From contig CAVRAV010000001.1 of NCBI GenBank assembly GCA_963719165.1, positions 372,001 through 436,000 of the forward strand: 64,000 nt of DNA, written 5' to 3'. Positions 28,421 through 36,860 of this stretch are shown piece after piece (positions within the stretch are counted from its first letter, which is position 1; each line of letters begins with the position of its first letter). The DNA is from JAOUEA01 sp963719165 (lineage in GTDB: Bacteria > Actinomycetota > UBA4738 > HRBIN12). The translations under genes and the position numbers were made by a program. The notes under the pieces are model-generated. The model searched no databases. It was not told the origin of the DNA and saw nothing but the letters and a program-made list of their open reading frames with translations.

Positions 28421-28460
28421 CGAGTGCTACCGCAGGTCGGTGCGGTGCCTGGCCACCTCA

Positions 28461-28503
28461 TGGCAGCCAAGAGGTCAGGGGTTCGAATCCCCTTGGGTCC
28501 ACC
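28461..28503 (+). repeat. Right attachment-like repeat (attR), 43 bp
   Basis: Exact copy of the tRNA-Ala 3' part at 12495-12537, without the 5' half of the tRNA. It cannot encode a functional tRNA. The next ~70 bases also resemble the sequence after the intact tRNA. Confidence 0.9.
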
Positions 28504-28650
28504 ATCGAGCCGGCCTGTGAACCGTGCGAGTCCGGCACGTGTGTCCCACTTCCGGCTTCGGCTTCTGTGTCCCACTCGTTCGACAGCCGGTTGGGTCTTC
28601 GGCACCGGCATGATCTGCTGCGCGGCGGCGTCGCGCCGCGACTCGACGAG

Positions 28651-29592
28651 TCAGATGAGGCCCGTGTCCCTCACGAATCGCATGAACCCCTCCTGATCCG
28701 ACCCCACTTGGTGAAGGATCAGGTGATCGAACCCCGCCTTCTCGTAGCGAGCGATGCCTTCTGTGTAGAGATCGATGTCCGAACCCACTGGGATCTCCCG
28801 CAGCTCGTCGGGTCCGACCAGGCCGGCCGCCTGCTCGAAATGATGAGGCAACGGCAGTTCCGCGGACAATTCTCCGGGGATCCCGGGCATCGGCCAGACG
28901 CGCCGAAGGGTGTCCTTGGCCCGCTCGACATCCGTGTCGTAACACACGGTCATCTCAGCGATCCGTGGCTTCCCTCGCCCTCCGGCATGATCGAATGCGT
29001 CGACCGTCTCGGGCTCGGGCGCGGTGCTCAGCAGCCCCTCCCCGATCCGTCCCGCCAGACGTCCAGCCTCCTCGCCCGCGGCGGCGACGTAGATCGGGGG
29101 CAACGGATCCGGCAGGGAGTAGATGCGGGCCCTGTCGACGCGGAAGAAGTCTCCATCTAGGGAGTAGAGGTCTCCCTTCCACAGCCCCCGGATGATGGCA
29201 ACTGCCTCCTCAAGCATCGCCCTGCGCTTCGCTGTGCCGGGCCACGCGGAGCCGGCGATGTGCTCGTTCAGGTTCTCGCCCGTTCCCACACCGAGGAAAA
29301 ACCGGTCCCCGAATAGGCAGGCCGCGGTGGCGGCGGCCTGAGCGACGATCGCCGGTTGCGTCCGCCTCGTTGGACAGGTCACGACGGTCCCCACGCGCAT
29401 CCGATGGGTCTGTGCGGCGACGGCGCCGAGCACCCCCCACACGAACGGGCTCTCGCCTTGCACGTCGAGCCAGGGATGGAAATGATCGGAGATCCCGGCG
29501 AAAGGGAAGCCGGCTTCCTCCGCCAGCACGGCATCGCGTACCAGCTGGACGGGGCTCCGTTCTTCGCTACACAGCTTGTACCCGATCTCCAT
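28651..29592 (-). CDS. F420-type LLM oxidoreductase (TIGR03557-like)
   Basis: 313-residue luciferase-like monooxygenase-fold enzyme. The start MEIGYKLCSEERSP, then ISDHFHPWLDVQGESPFVWG, VGTGENLNEHI and PPIYVAAAGEEAGRLAGRIG match the F420-dependent glucose-6-phosphate dehydrogenase-like TIGR03557 group. These reduce F420 or use F420H2, mainly in actinobacteria and archaea. The substrate cannot be told. It is intact and is the first ordinary gene right of the island. Confidence 0.82.
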   Translation of the reverse strand: MEIGYKLCSEERSPVQLVRDAVLAEEAGFPFAGISDHFHPWLDVQGESPFVWGVLGAVAAQTHRMRVGTVVTCPTRRTQPAIVAQAAATAACLFGDRFFLGVGTGENLNEHIAGSAWPGTAKRRAMLEEAVAIIRGLWKGDLYSLDGDFFRVDRARIYSLPDPLPPIYVAAAGEEAGRLAGRIGEGLLSTAPEPETVDAFDHAGGRGKPRIAEMTVCYDTDVERAKDTLRRVWPMPGIPGELSAELPLPHHFEQAAGLVGPDELREIPVGSDIDLYTEGIARYEKAGFDHLILHQVGSDQEGFMRFVRDTGLI

Positions 29593-29677
29593 CGCGAGGG
29601 CCTACCCTGCGGCCGATGCCTCAAACCGCACGGGTCGTGCTCGAGACCCCGAACCGAGTCCGCGCAGTGACGCGACT

Positions 29678-30126
29678 CATGATCAGTTCAGAGAGTTCCT
29701 TATTCATCGATCTGCGTATCACCTGAAGGAAGCGGGTCCCTACTCCTGGGCGATCCCGCGCCTCCCCGGGAACGCGAAAGCGGCCCTCATCGAGATAGAG
29801 GCCGACGAGGCGGTACGTAGACCGGCTGCCCGGAGTGACTCTGGCAACGGTCAACCTGATGTCGATGTCCGGGGGCTGCATCGCCGCCTCAGGGGGCGAT
29901 CGTGGGACATCTGGTCGCGTTCGAGCTCGGCTCCCCCAAGCCCAACAGACTGTGTGGGTTGGCCGTGCGTCGCCTTGGATATGCGAAGCCCGCCGCCACG
30001 CGCTCCTTCGACGAACATGTGGTGGCCGACTCTGTGCACGACATGATCGCAACCTATGACCTGGCGGGGAACGTCGCCGACCAGACGCGCGCGAAACCTG
30101 GTCCTCGTACTCACGGCTGCGCCTAG
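29678..30126 (+). pseudogene. Haem-oxygenase-like iron redox enzyme, degenerate fragment
   Basis: Pieces in three frames resemble the end of the iron-containing redox enzyme family (haem-oxygenase-like di-iron oxidases). They are FREFLIHRSAYHLKEAGPYS then WAIPRLPGNAKAALIEIEAD, VTLATVNLMS, LHRRLRG, GHLVAFELGSP, and FDEHVVADSVHDMIATYDLA. The His/Glu ligand pattern of the fold is recognisable in HRSAYHLKEA, EIEADE and FDEHVVAD. About 60 residues between EADE and VTLATVN and the N-terminal third are missing, so it is a real pseudogene. Confidence 0.55.
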
Positions 30127-30232
30127 AGGGCAGGCGAGTTGAGTGAATCCAGGCTTCGGCGAAGAGATCGGTGGTCGGTGTCGCGGCGGGCGGAGCGCAA
30201 GAGGGCATCGCTTCACCGCGAGCATCGTTCCC

Positions 30233-30973
30233 TCAGAGTTGCGCCACGGCGGCTCCCCGTTCGCTGAGGAGCTCGATCAGTCGCGCGGCGTCGCGCGGCG
30301 CCGCCGCTCCCGGATCGTTGTTGAAGTACACGAAGACGTCGCGGGCGGGGAGCGACACGATTCGCTCGGCCCATCCGCGGAGTGTATCCAGCCGATACCC
30401 CGCGGCGCGAGCTGTGCCCTGATGCATCCGGACGTATGACCATCCACCGGTCACGCGCGGCTTGGACCGCTGCCCCGCGCGATCGGTCAGCACGAGCGCC
30501 GCCCCGGCGCCGTCGAGCAGATCGAAGGCCTCCTCGGAGAACCAACTCGGATGGCGGAACTCGAACGCGCTCGCCACGCGGCCTCGCAACGCCTCGAGCG
30601 CATCACGCAAGCGTGGGAGATCGGCTCGCATCGTGGGTGGCAGCTGGACGAGGATGGGCCCCCGGCGGACCCCGAGGTTCCCCGCGCGGTCCAGCAGGAG
30701 GTCGACGGGGTCGCGAGGGTCCTTCAGCCGTTTGAGGTGGGTCAGGAAGCGACTCGCCTTGATCGCGAAGGTGAACCCGGTGGGCGTCGCGCCCCGCCAA
30801 TGCCGGAACGTCTCGGCCGCCGGGAGGCGGTAAAAGGTGTTGTTGACCTCAACGGTGCAAAACCGGGTCGCGTAGTGACTGAGCCATTCCGACTGGGGCA
30901 TCCGCTCCGGATAGAAGGCCCCTCGCCAATCCCGGTACTGCCAGCCACTGGTGCCGACGAAGATCACGCGCAT
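30233..30973 (-). CDS. DUF72 protein
   Basis: 246-residue TIM-barrel-like protein of the widespread DUF72 (YecE-like) family, biochemical role unknown. Signatures are GTSGWQYRDWRGAFYPE at the start, VEVNNTFYRLP, FTFAIKASRFLTHLKRL, EFRHPSWF and VYVRMHQG-type YVRMHQG, ending FVYFNNDPGAAAPRDA. The start at 30973 gives the family's usual N-terminus. It is slightly shorter than average but complete. It is divergent from the channel-like gene at 31126. Confidence 0.9.
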   Translation of the reverse strand: MRVIFVGTSGWQYRDWRGAFYPERMPQSEWLSHYATRFCTVEVNNTFYRLPAAETFRHWRGATPTGFTFAIKASRFLTHLKRLKDPRDPVDLLLDRAGNLGVRRGPILVQLPPTMRADLPRLRDALEALRGRVASAFEFRHPSWFSEEAFDLLDGAGAALVLTDRAGQRSKPRVTGGWSYVRMHQGTARAAGYRLDTLRGWAERIVSLPARDVFVYFNNDPGAAAPRDAARLIELLSERGAAVAQL

Positions 30974-31125
30974 CCCCTTTCCCGCTCGCGGCTTGCGAGA
31001 AACCGTCCCGTGTGTGGCGGGGGTGGCCCCCTCGGTTGATCTTCGATGTTTGCCCCTTGCCCTTCGGGGTAGCGACGCACGACCACACGCCACGTGGAGG
31101 GGTGTGAACGGGAGAGGGGCATCCG

Positions 31126-31887
31126 ATGGTGGCAATCGACTTCCAGCAAGGATTCCAGCAAGCGTGGGAACGGATCGCGACGTTCGTGCCGAAATTCGTC
31201 GGGTTCCTGTTGATCATTCTGATCGGCTATTTCATCGCGAAGGTGCTCGCGCGGATCGTGGACAAGCTCCTCGAGCGTGTGGGCTTCGACCGTTGGGTCG
31301 AGCGGGGAGCGTTCAAGACCGCCCTGGATCGCAGCGGCACCGATGCCTCGGGCATCTTGGGGATCATCGTGTTCTGGGCGGTCTTCCTGGTCGCGCTGCA
31401 GCTCGCGTTCGGCGTGTTCGGTCCCAACCCGATCAGCGACCTGCTGCAAGCCCTGATCGCGTACCTGCCGAACGTGTTCGTCGCGGTCGTGATCCTCGTG
31501 ATCACGGCGGCGGTCGCGAAGGTCGTCACCGATCTGCTGGAGGCCACCCTGGGAGCCGTATCGGGAGGCCAGTGGATCGCGCGGGCGGCCGGGGTGGCGA
31601 TCTTGATCCTGGGCGTCTTCGCGGCGCTCGATCAGCTGAAGATCGCGCCGGCCATCGTCAACGGCCTCTTCTACGCGATCCTCGCGATCATCGTGGGCTC
31701 GGCCATCGTGGCGGTCGGCGGCGGGGGTATCCAGACGATGCGCGGCTACTGGGAGCGGGCCTCGGCCCGGGCGGAACGCAAGGCGGGAGAGATCAAGAAC
31801 AGCGTCGACCCTGCTACCGCTCGTCAGAGCGTGGCTGAGACCGTCCCGCCGCCGCCCGCCGACATCCCGCCGGGCACGATGGACTAG
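31126..31887 (+). CDS. Mechanosensitive-channel-like membrane protein (TM-helix repeat, CmpX-like)
   Basis: 253-residue integral membrane protein with five or so hydrophobic helices (GFLLIILIGYFIAKVLARIV, GILGIIVFWAVFLVALQLAF, YLPNVFVAVVILVITAAVAK and others) in the duplicated pattern of conserved TM-helix proteins related to MscS. The beta and C-terminal MscS cytoplasmic domains are absent. The hydrophilic tail ends in a Pro-rich PPPPADIPP. GAGAGGGG precedes the ATG. Likely role in osmotic or envelope stress, inferred from relatives only. Confidence 0.7.
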   Translation: MVAIDFQQGFQQAWERIATFVPKFVGFLLIILIGYFIAKVLARIVDKLLERVGFDRWVERGAFKTALDRSGTDASGILGIIVFWAVFLVALQLAFGVFGPNPISDLLQALIAYLPNVFVAVVILVITAAVAKVVTDLLEATLGAVSGGQWIARAAGVAILILGVFAALDQLKIAPAIVNGLFYAILAIIVGSAIVAVGGGGIQTMRGYWERASARAERKAGEIKNSVDPATARQSVAETVPPPPADIPPGTMD

Positions 31888-31912
31888 CCACCGCAGAAAC
31901 ACAAGGAACCGG

Positions 31913-31930
31913 GGCGCGGCCTGCCGCGCC
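31913..31930 (+). terminator. Short hairpin after the channel-like gene
   Basis: Perfect 7-base arms (ggcgcgg / ccgcgcc) around loop cctg, 26 bases after the stop codon. No T tract. Confidence 0.4.
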
Positions 31931-31982
31931 GGACGCCCTCGGGCGTGAGGACAAGGATCGGCGGACCGAAGAGGAGGACGTC

Positions 31983-32132
31983 ATGCACGCGGAGACCGAG
32001 CCGGATCAGATGCCCGAGCCGGATGCGCCGGAGATGCCCGGTCGTGGGATGCCCGAGCAACCGGGCATGCCCGAGCCGGAGGCACCCGACCAGACACCGG
32101 AGATGCCCGGAGGCGAGCACGAGAACGAGTGA
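31983..32132 (+). CDS. Small Met/Pro/Glu-rich protein
   Basis: A 49-residue frame from ATG 31983 to TGA 32130. GGAGGAC lies five bases upstream. The sequence is built from variations of MPEPEAP / EMPGRGM (about six loose repeats) and has no Lys; it is strongly acidic and likely disordered. I recognise no family. The good ribosome-binding site and repeat structure make it plausible, but composition alone cannot prove expression. Confidence 0.4.
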   Translation: MHAETEPDQMPEPDAPEMPGRGMPEQPGMPEPEAPDQTPEMPGGEHENE

Positions 32133-32272
32133 CTCACGGCGACGATGAGCTCGCTCGCCGTGAGCAATAGGCCTCGCCTGCGCCGGCCTCGGACAGACCG
32201 GCCTCCCGAGGGCCGGGAGCGGCGATCTCCGACTAGCGTCTCGTCCTATGACCCGGGGAATCCGCGGTCCGA

Positions 32273-32278
32273 TAGCGT
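32273..32278 (+). promoter_or_regulatory. Putative -10 box TAGCGT for the serine hydrolase gene
   Basis: TANNNT box ending eight bases before ATG 32287, without a Shine-Dalgarno sequence. Confidence 0.35.
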
Positions 32279-32286
32279 CGGTCGAG

Positions 32287-33440
32287 ATGAAGCCCCGCCG
32301 GATGCTTGCCGCGTTGACGGTGGGTCTCCATGGCCGTGATCGCCTCCGCGTCGGGCGACCTGCACGCGAGCCCGAAGGGGAGCCCTGTTCCCGCCCGAGC
32401 CCTCGACGCGGCGCTGCACCACCTCGTCGAGCGGCCCGACGGGCCTCCGGGTGCGATCGTACTGGTCCAGCGCGGGGACCGCCGGACCGTGTACCGCGCC
32501 GGGGTGGCCGACGTCGCGACCGGGGGCGCCGATGCGCCCCGGCCTGCACATGCGCATCGCAAGCACGTCGAAGGCTACGGAGCGATCGCCCTGTCGCTCG
32601 TCGATCAGGGGGTGCTGGCCCTCGACGAGACGGTCGGCGGCCTGCTCCCGTGGGCGCCCTCGGACTGGAAGCGCGTGACGCTTGCCCAAGCGTTGCACCA
32701 CACGAGCGGCATCCCGGACTTCTCCGCCGATTCCCGGCTTCCTCACCTACCTAGTCGCGCATCTGCACGAACCCTTGCCCCCGAGGAGGCTCCTCAGCTT
32801 CGTCAAGGATCAAGATCTCCTGTTCGAACCGGACTCCTCCTACCGATACTCGAACTCCGACAACATCGTGGTGGGCCTGATGGTGAAGACGGCCACGGGC
32901 CGTCCGTACCCGCAGGCGCTCGTCGACCAGGTGCTCCGTCCGCTGGGCCTGCACGAGACTTCGCTCCCGCGGGGCATCGAGTACCGCATCCCGTCATGCA
33001 CGGCTACGACCGCGAGGACGACGGCACGCCCGAGGACGTCACCGGGCTCGTGGCGGCGGGCTACGCCTGGGCTCGGGTGGCATCGTGTCGACCCTGGCGG
33101 ATCAGAACGGGTTCATCCGCGGCTACGTCGGCCGCAGCCTCTTCGGCGACAAAACCCAGCGTGCCCAGTTCGATCTCGTCGATGGGCATTCCTAACCCCC
33201 CGGACCGGGTCGCAACGAAGCGGGCCTCGCGATCTTTCGCTACCGAACGGGGTGCGGCAGCATGTTCGGTCACACGGGCAACACGCCCGGCTACACGCAG
33301 TTCATCGCGGCCTCGCGCACCGGGAGGCGCTCGGTGGTCGTCTCGATCAACCGGCAGGCCGCGCCCCAGCGGCTCCGCAGCTCTTCAGGGAGCGGCGCAA
33401 CGTGTTCCGGCTCGCCGTTCGCGCCGCGCTCCGCGGCTAG
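32287..33440 (+). pseudogene. Secreted beta-lactamase-family serine hydrolase, multiply frameshifted
   Basis: ATG 32287 opens a signal peptide (MKPRRMLAALTVG) that continues, after a shift near 32330, as MAVIASASG. The body matches serine hydrolases of the class C/PBP4* type. STSK (SxxK) lies near 32548, YSN (YxN) near 32845 and FGHTGNTPGY (HTG) near 33272. At least five frame changes are needed, but every catalytic motif survives and the overall length (~380 residues) is normal. It is therefore either a recent pseudogene or a region of poor assembly. Substrate unknown; there is no reason to infer antibiotic resistance. Confidence 0.7.
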
Positions 33441-33476
33441 GGGCAATGGCCGCGCCCGCCCTATCGGGCGGCGCGC

Positions 33477-34551
33477 CTAGGAGCGCAGGCGGTAGAAGCG
33501 CCAGAAGCCTGCTTCGATGGGCAGGATCTCGATGCCCGAGAAACCCGCCTCGCGCGCGTAGCGCTCCATCGTCGCGGGGCGCATCACGGTCCCCGTGCCG
33601 ACAGAGTCTGGGTGCGCCATCCCGTCGGGCAGGCACACGAGGGTGCTGAATCCGTACATCAGCCGCTCGAGCTCGTCGCCCGGTGCGGTGAAGGTCTCCG
33701 CGACCCCCTCGTCCATCACCATGACCGCGCCGCCCTCGTCGACGATCGAGTGCATCTTCGCGAGGACCGGAACGGGGTGGGGCATATCGTGGATGCACTC
33801 GAAGGCGGTCACGAGATCGTAGCGATGGGCCGGTCCGGCTTCGCCCGGGTCGACCGCGTGGAAGGTCACGCGATCGGAGACGCCCGCGGTCTCCGCGTTG
33901 ACCCGCGCGCGCTCGATGGCGGGCTCGTCTAGGTCGAAGCCGTGTACCTCGACCCCGGGGTATGCGCGCGCGATCGAGATCGACGACCATCCTCCGCCGC
34001 ATCCGATGTCGGCCACCTTCGCGCCCGGCAGAGCCCAGCCGCGCGTGCACGTCGGGCAGGCCGTGTTCGATCCAGTCCGCCATCGACGCCAGGTAGAAGG
34101 GTCGGTTGCCGGCCTCCTGCCCCTCGCTCATGTCGGGGCCGTAGCGCGCCCAGCCGACCCCGCCCCCGCTGCGATACGCCTCTATAAGCGCGGGGAGCTG
34201 CTGCGAGGCGGCGACCATCATGCGGGCCATCGGCGCGAGGTAGGTTTGAGAATCCGGATCGAGCAGCACCTCGGCGTGCTCGGTAGGCAAGACGTACCGA
34301 CGCTCGTCCGGCGCCGCAGAGGGATCCTCACAATCGAGGATCGAATCGACGGCTTGTTGCTCGAACCATTCCCGAGCGTAGCGCTCGGCGATCCCGGCGC
34401 GCTCGGCGAGGTCGGCGGCAGTCGCCGGGCCATGTTCCGCCAACGCAGTGTAGAGCCCGAGCCGATCCCCCAGGTAGACGTTCGATAGCGAGACGGAACC
34501 GAGGACCGCATCGAACAGTCGTCCGGCGAGGACCTCTCCGCGCTCGCTCAT
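33477..34551 (-). CDS. SAM-dependent methyltransferase with winged-helix N-terminus (one frameshift)
   Basis: About 357 residues. The N-terminal winged-helix dimerisation domain (GLYTALAEHGPATAADLAER) is followed by a class I methyltransferase domain with motif I VADIGCGGGWSSISIAR, the acidic residue in VHGFDLDEPAIERAR and the C-terminal FWRFYRLR. This is the architecture of Rv2258c-like actinobacterial methyltransferases. The two halves are in different frames and join at about 34025-34040, just before motif I; a single-base assembly error is likely. The start 34551 has GAAGGGAG upstream. Acceptor unknown. Confidence 0.75.
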
Positions 34552-34645
34552 CGGCACTCCCTTCAGCGTCAGGCACACCTTTACACAGTTCGTCGTTGAG
34601 AGGGCCGGAGGATCGAGCCGGATGACCTTCGGCGGTGCTCCGGGC

Positions 34646-34651
34646 TAGCAT
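34646..34651 (+). promoter_or_regulatory. Putative -10 box TAGCAT for the 34658 methyltransferase
   Basis: TANNNT box ending six bases before ATG 34658. It directly abuts GTG 34652, so it favours the ATG as start. Confidence 0.4.
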
Positions 34652-34657
34652 GTGCCG

Positions 34658-35242
34658 ATGGCCGCGGAGCCCAATTGGTCCGACTACTACGACGCGGAGG
34701 AGGGGCGCGCACCTCGCGACCTGCTGATCGAGGTCCTCGCGCGCTTCCCGGGGCCTGGGCGGGCGGCCGACGTCGGGTGTGGGGGAGGGATCGACACCCT
34801 GGCGATGCTCGAGCGCGGCTGGCATGTCTACGCCACGGACGCCGAGCCCGAGGCGATCGAGCGGCTCCGCCGGCGCGCGGGGGACCATGCCGGGCTCCTG
34901 CATGGCGACGCCTTGGCGATGGAGGAGGTCGTTCTCGCTCCCGTGGACTTCCTCTGGGCGAGCTACAGCCTGTTCTTCTGCGACCCGGCCCGGTTCCCGA
35001 CGGTGTGGCAGAAGCTTCGTTCCGCGGTGGTCCCCGGCGGACGCTTCGCCGGAGAGATCCTCGGCGAGCGCGATTCGTGGGGATCGCTCGACGACCATAC
35101 CGCGATGTCGCGGGCGGCCGCGACTGCGCTGTTCGACGGTTGGGAGATCGAGGATTTCGACGAGGAGGAGAACGACGGAGGGTCGTGCTTCGGCCCCAAG
35201 CATTGGCACCTGTTCCACGTGGTCGCAAGAGCGATCACGTGA
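34658..35242 (+). CDS. Class I SAM-dependent methyltransferase
   Basis: 194-residue small methyltransferase. Motif I is AADVGCGGGIDTLAML, followed by the acidic residue in VYATDAEPEAIERL and the post-motif region FLWASYSLFFCDPARF. The compact single-domain form resembles TehB- or thiopurine-type enzymes, but the acceptor cannot be told. The ATG at 34658 is chosen over GTG 34652 because a -10 box ends at 34651. Divergent from the frameshifted methyltransferase upstream and unrelated to it beyond the fold. Confidence 0.82.
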   Translation: MAAEPNWSDYYDAEEGRAPRDLLIEVLARFPGPGRAADVGCGGGIDTLAMLERGWHVYATDAEPEAIERLRRRAGDHAGLLHGDALAMEEVVLAPVDFLWASYSLFFCDPARFPTVWQKLRSAVVPGGRFAGEILGERDSWGSLDDHTAMSRAAATALFDGWEIEDFDEEENDGGSCFGPKHWHLFHVVARAIT

Positions 35243-35336
35243 TGTCGACGGCTTCGAGGGATTCCCGCGACGTGATCCGCTCGGCAACCCCTTCATCAGA
35301 GCGTAGGGTTCGGTTGTGGCCCGAGGACGCCCGCGG

Positions 35337-35819
35337 TCATCGCGTTTCGTCGGCGGCTTCAGCTTCCTCGCTCACTCGTTCGGCCACCCATCCTCGAAGC
35401 CTGGGGACGTGCTCGGCGTAATGCTCGGGTCCTGCCTTGCGGATCCACGCGTCCGCGTCGTCGCCGGTAACCTCCATCGCCCCCCATACGCGCAACATGC
35501 GGTTCCGTGCTGCGACCGCCTGCGTTCGCACCGTCGCGAACGACACGTCCTTCATCGCCTCGTAGAACCGTGCGTTCATGGCGTCGATGTCGAGCTCGTC
35601 CGCACGGTAGGTCCCGAACGTCATGCGCTCGAGCACCACGCCGGCCTCAGCCAGCCAGCTCCCGATGTGCGCTACGAGGTCCTTGGCCGACCATCCTTCC
35701 GAGAAGTATCCGGGTGCCGCGGCGTCGTTAGGCGGAAGTGCGTCCACGAGGGCGTGCAGCTCGGTCCACGACCGCTCTTCCTCGTCCATGAGCATGCGCT
35801 TCGTTTCCGGGTCGGACAC
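35337..35819 (-). CDS. DinB-like four-helix protein (paralogue of 8590-9030)
   Basis: 160-residue protein that shares its plan with the product at 8590-9030. An acidic start (MDEEERSW versus GEEEEAWM) is followed by EGWSAKDLVAHIGSWLAEAG, VLERMTFGTY, NARFYEAMKDVS and, near the end, GPEHYAEHVPRLRGWV versus GPIHYREHGNGLEAWL. The His in AHIGSWL and in EHYAEH fit the metal-ligand positions of DinB/MDMPI folds. Function unknown. GTG start at 35819. Confidence 0.65.
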   Translation of the reverse strand: MSDPETKRMLMDEEERSWTELHALVDALPPNDAAAPGYFSEGWSAKDLVAHIGSWLAEAGVVLERMTFGTYRADELDIDAMNARFYEAMKDVSFATVRTQAVAARNRMLRVWGAMEVTGDDADAWIRKAGPEHYAEHVPRLRGWVAERVSEEAEAADETR

Positions 35820-35858
35820 GTGGACAGTATGGCGAGGTCGGCGGGGAACGCCCCAGCG

Positions 35859-36860
35859 TCAGGGTGCCGTCTCGGGGTCGGCGCCGCGCGCGTAGCCGTA
35901 GCGCCGCATGAGGGGCCAGGTCACGCGCTCGACGATCCGCTGATCCCGGTCGGATAACCCCAGGCGCCAGGCCTCATCGAGGCGCAGCTCGATGGGGCCC
36001 GTCAGGTGTCGCATCCGGTTGCCGGCCACGAGATGTCCGGCGGGCAGCCGGGCCGTTCGCCCATCCAGGAACGACAGGTCCTCGGGCGCGAGCGTTCGCC
36101 CGACCTGCCCGGCGCACAGTCGCAACGCGGCTTCCGGGTCCCGCACGAAGGACTCGTAGCGCAGCCGCTCGAGCGGATGACCCAGGGCTTTCAACAGATC
36201 GAACGAGAGGTTGAACCAGAGCCACTTCGTGGCCGTCTTGCGAGGGGTCCGCGTGGTGCGCATCGGCTTGTCGGCGCGCGAGCCCTGGCGCGGGACCTCC
36301 TTCGTGTTGGAGAAGGCGACTCCCCGCGGATCGCGTACCAACTGCACGAACCTCGCGTGGAAAGGCTCCTGCGTCGCGAGCAGGTAGATATGCGCGGGGA
36401 TCTTCATCGAGTCGACGATAACGTCGCGGCCCGAGACCTCCCGAACGCCTCCGTACAGCCGCTCGAGCAGCGATGCGTAAGCGCGGAGGTTGCGCCGGAA
36501 CCGCGGCGAGAGCCACGGCATGAGGATGAGGGGCAGCGCGAACGGGTGAGGGAATCGGCTGCGTCCCAGCGTGATGCTCGCCGCCAGCCGGTGGCACTCG
36601 GCGGCGTCGAGGCGATCCCAGCCGCCGAAGGCGCGGTCGCCGACCTCCGTCCAGAAGGGACACGAGGAGAATGGTTCCCCGCAGCTGCACTCGACGTTCT
36701 CGCCCAGGCCTTTCTCCCAGATCCTCCCGATCTCACCCACGGCCACGAACCCGGGTACCTCCCCGAGCATCCGACACAGCAGCGTGGCGCCGTTCTGACC
36801 CGTGCCGGCGATGGCCAGCAGACGCGAACCCACCGGGTGGCCGTCGTGCTCAGTCCGCAT
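35859..36860 (-). CDS. Sulfotransferase-family protein
   Basis: 333-residue PAPS-dependent sulfotransferase-fold enzyme. The phosphosulfate loop is degenerate (IAGTGQNGATLLCRML where GRSGSTLL is usual), but the 3'-phosphate motif VQLVRDPRGVAFSNTKEV and the RYESFVRDPEAAL segment are good. Cysteines at ECSCGEPFSSCPFW near residue 60 may bind a metal or form disulfides. Start 36860 overlaps the stop of the flippase gene by 11 bases on the same strand, so the two are translationally linked. It probably modifies the glycan that the flippase exports (inference). Confidence 0.78.
   Translation of the reverse strand: MRTEHDGHPVGSRLLAIAGTGQNGATLLCRMLGEVPGFVAVGEIGRIWEKGLGENVECSCGEPFSSCPFWTEVGDRAFGGWDRLDAAECHRLAASITLGRSRFPHPFALPLILMPWLSPRFRRNLRAYASLLERLYGGVREVSGRDVIVDSMKIPAHIYLLATQEPFHARFVQLVRDPRGVAFSNTKEVPRQGSRADKPMRTTRTPRKTATKWLWFNLSFDLLKALGHPLERLRYESFVRDPEAALRLCAGQVGRTLAPEDLSFLDGRTARLPAGHLVAGNRMRHLTGPIELRLDEAWRLGLSDRDQRIVERVTWPLMRRYGYARGADPETAP

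Larger units (their letters stand above)
12495..28503. mobile_element. Decayed tRNA-Ala genomic island (composite)
   Basis: A 16-kb segment bounded by perfect 43-bp direct repeats of the tRNA-Ala 3' end, the usual scar of a site-specific integrative element that enters a tRNA gene and restores it. A third, damaged copy at 18655-18693 divides it into about 6.1 and 9.8 kb. The content is typical of an island: two transposase remnants, half genes, duplicated fragments and regulators unlike the flanking housekeeping genes. No tyrosine or serine integrase, replication or conjugation gene is visible, so it appears immobile. The boundaries are directly seen; the mechanism is inferred. Confidence 0.75.

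Noticed and set aside
12538..28460. Prophage
   Set aside because: No structural, lysis, packaging or replication gene is recognisable between the attachment repeats.
32287..33440. Antibiotic-resistance beta-lactamase
   Set aside because: Motif order fits general serine hydrolases of the class C/PBP4* group, most of which are not resistance enzymes, and the gene is broken as assembled.
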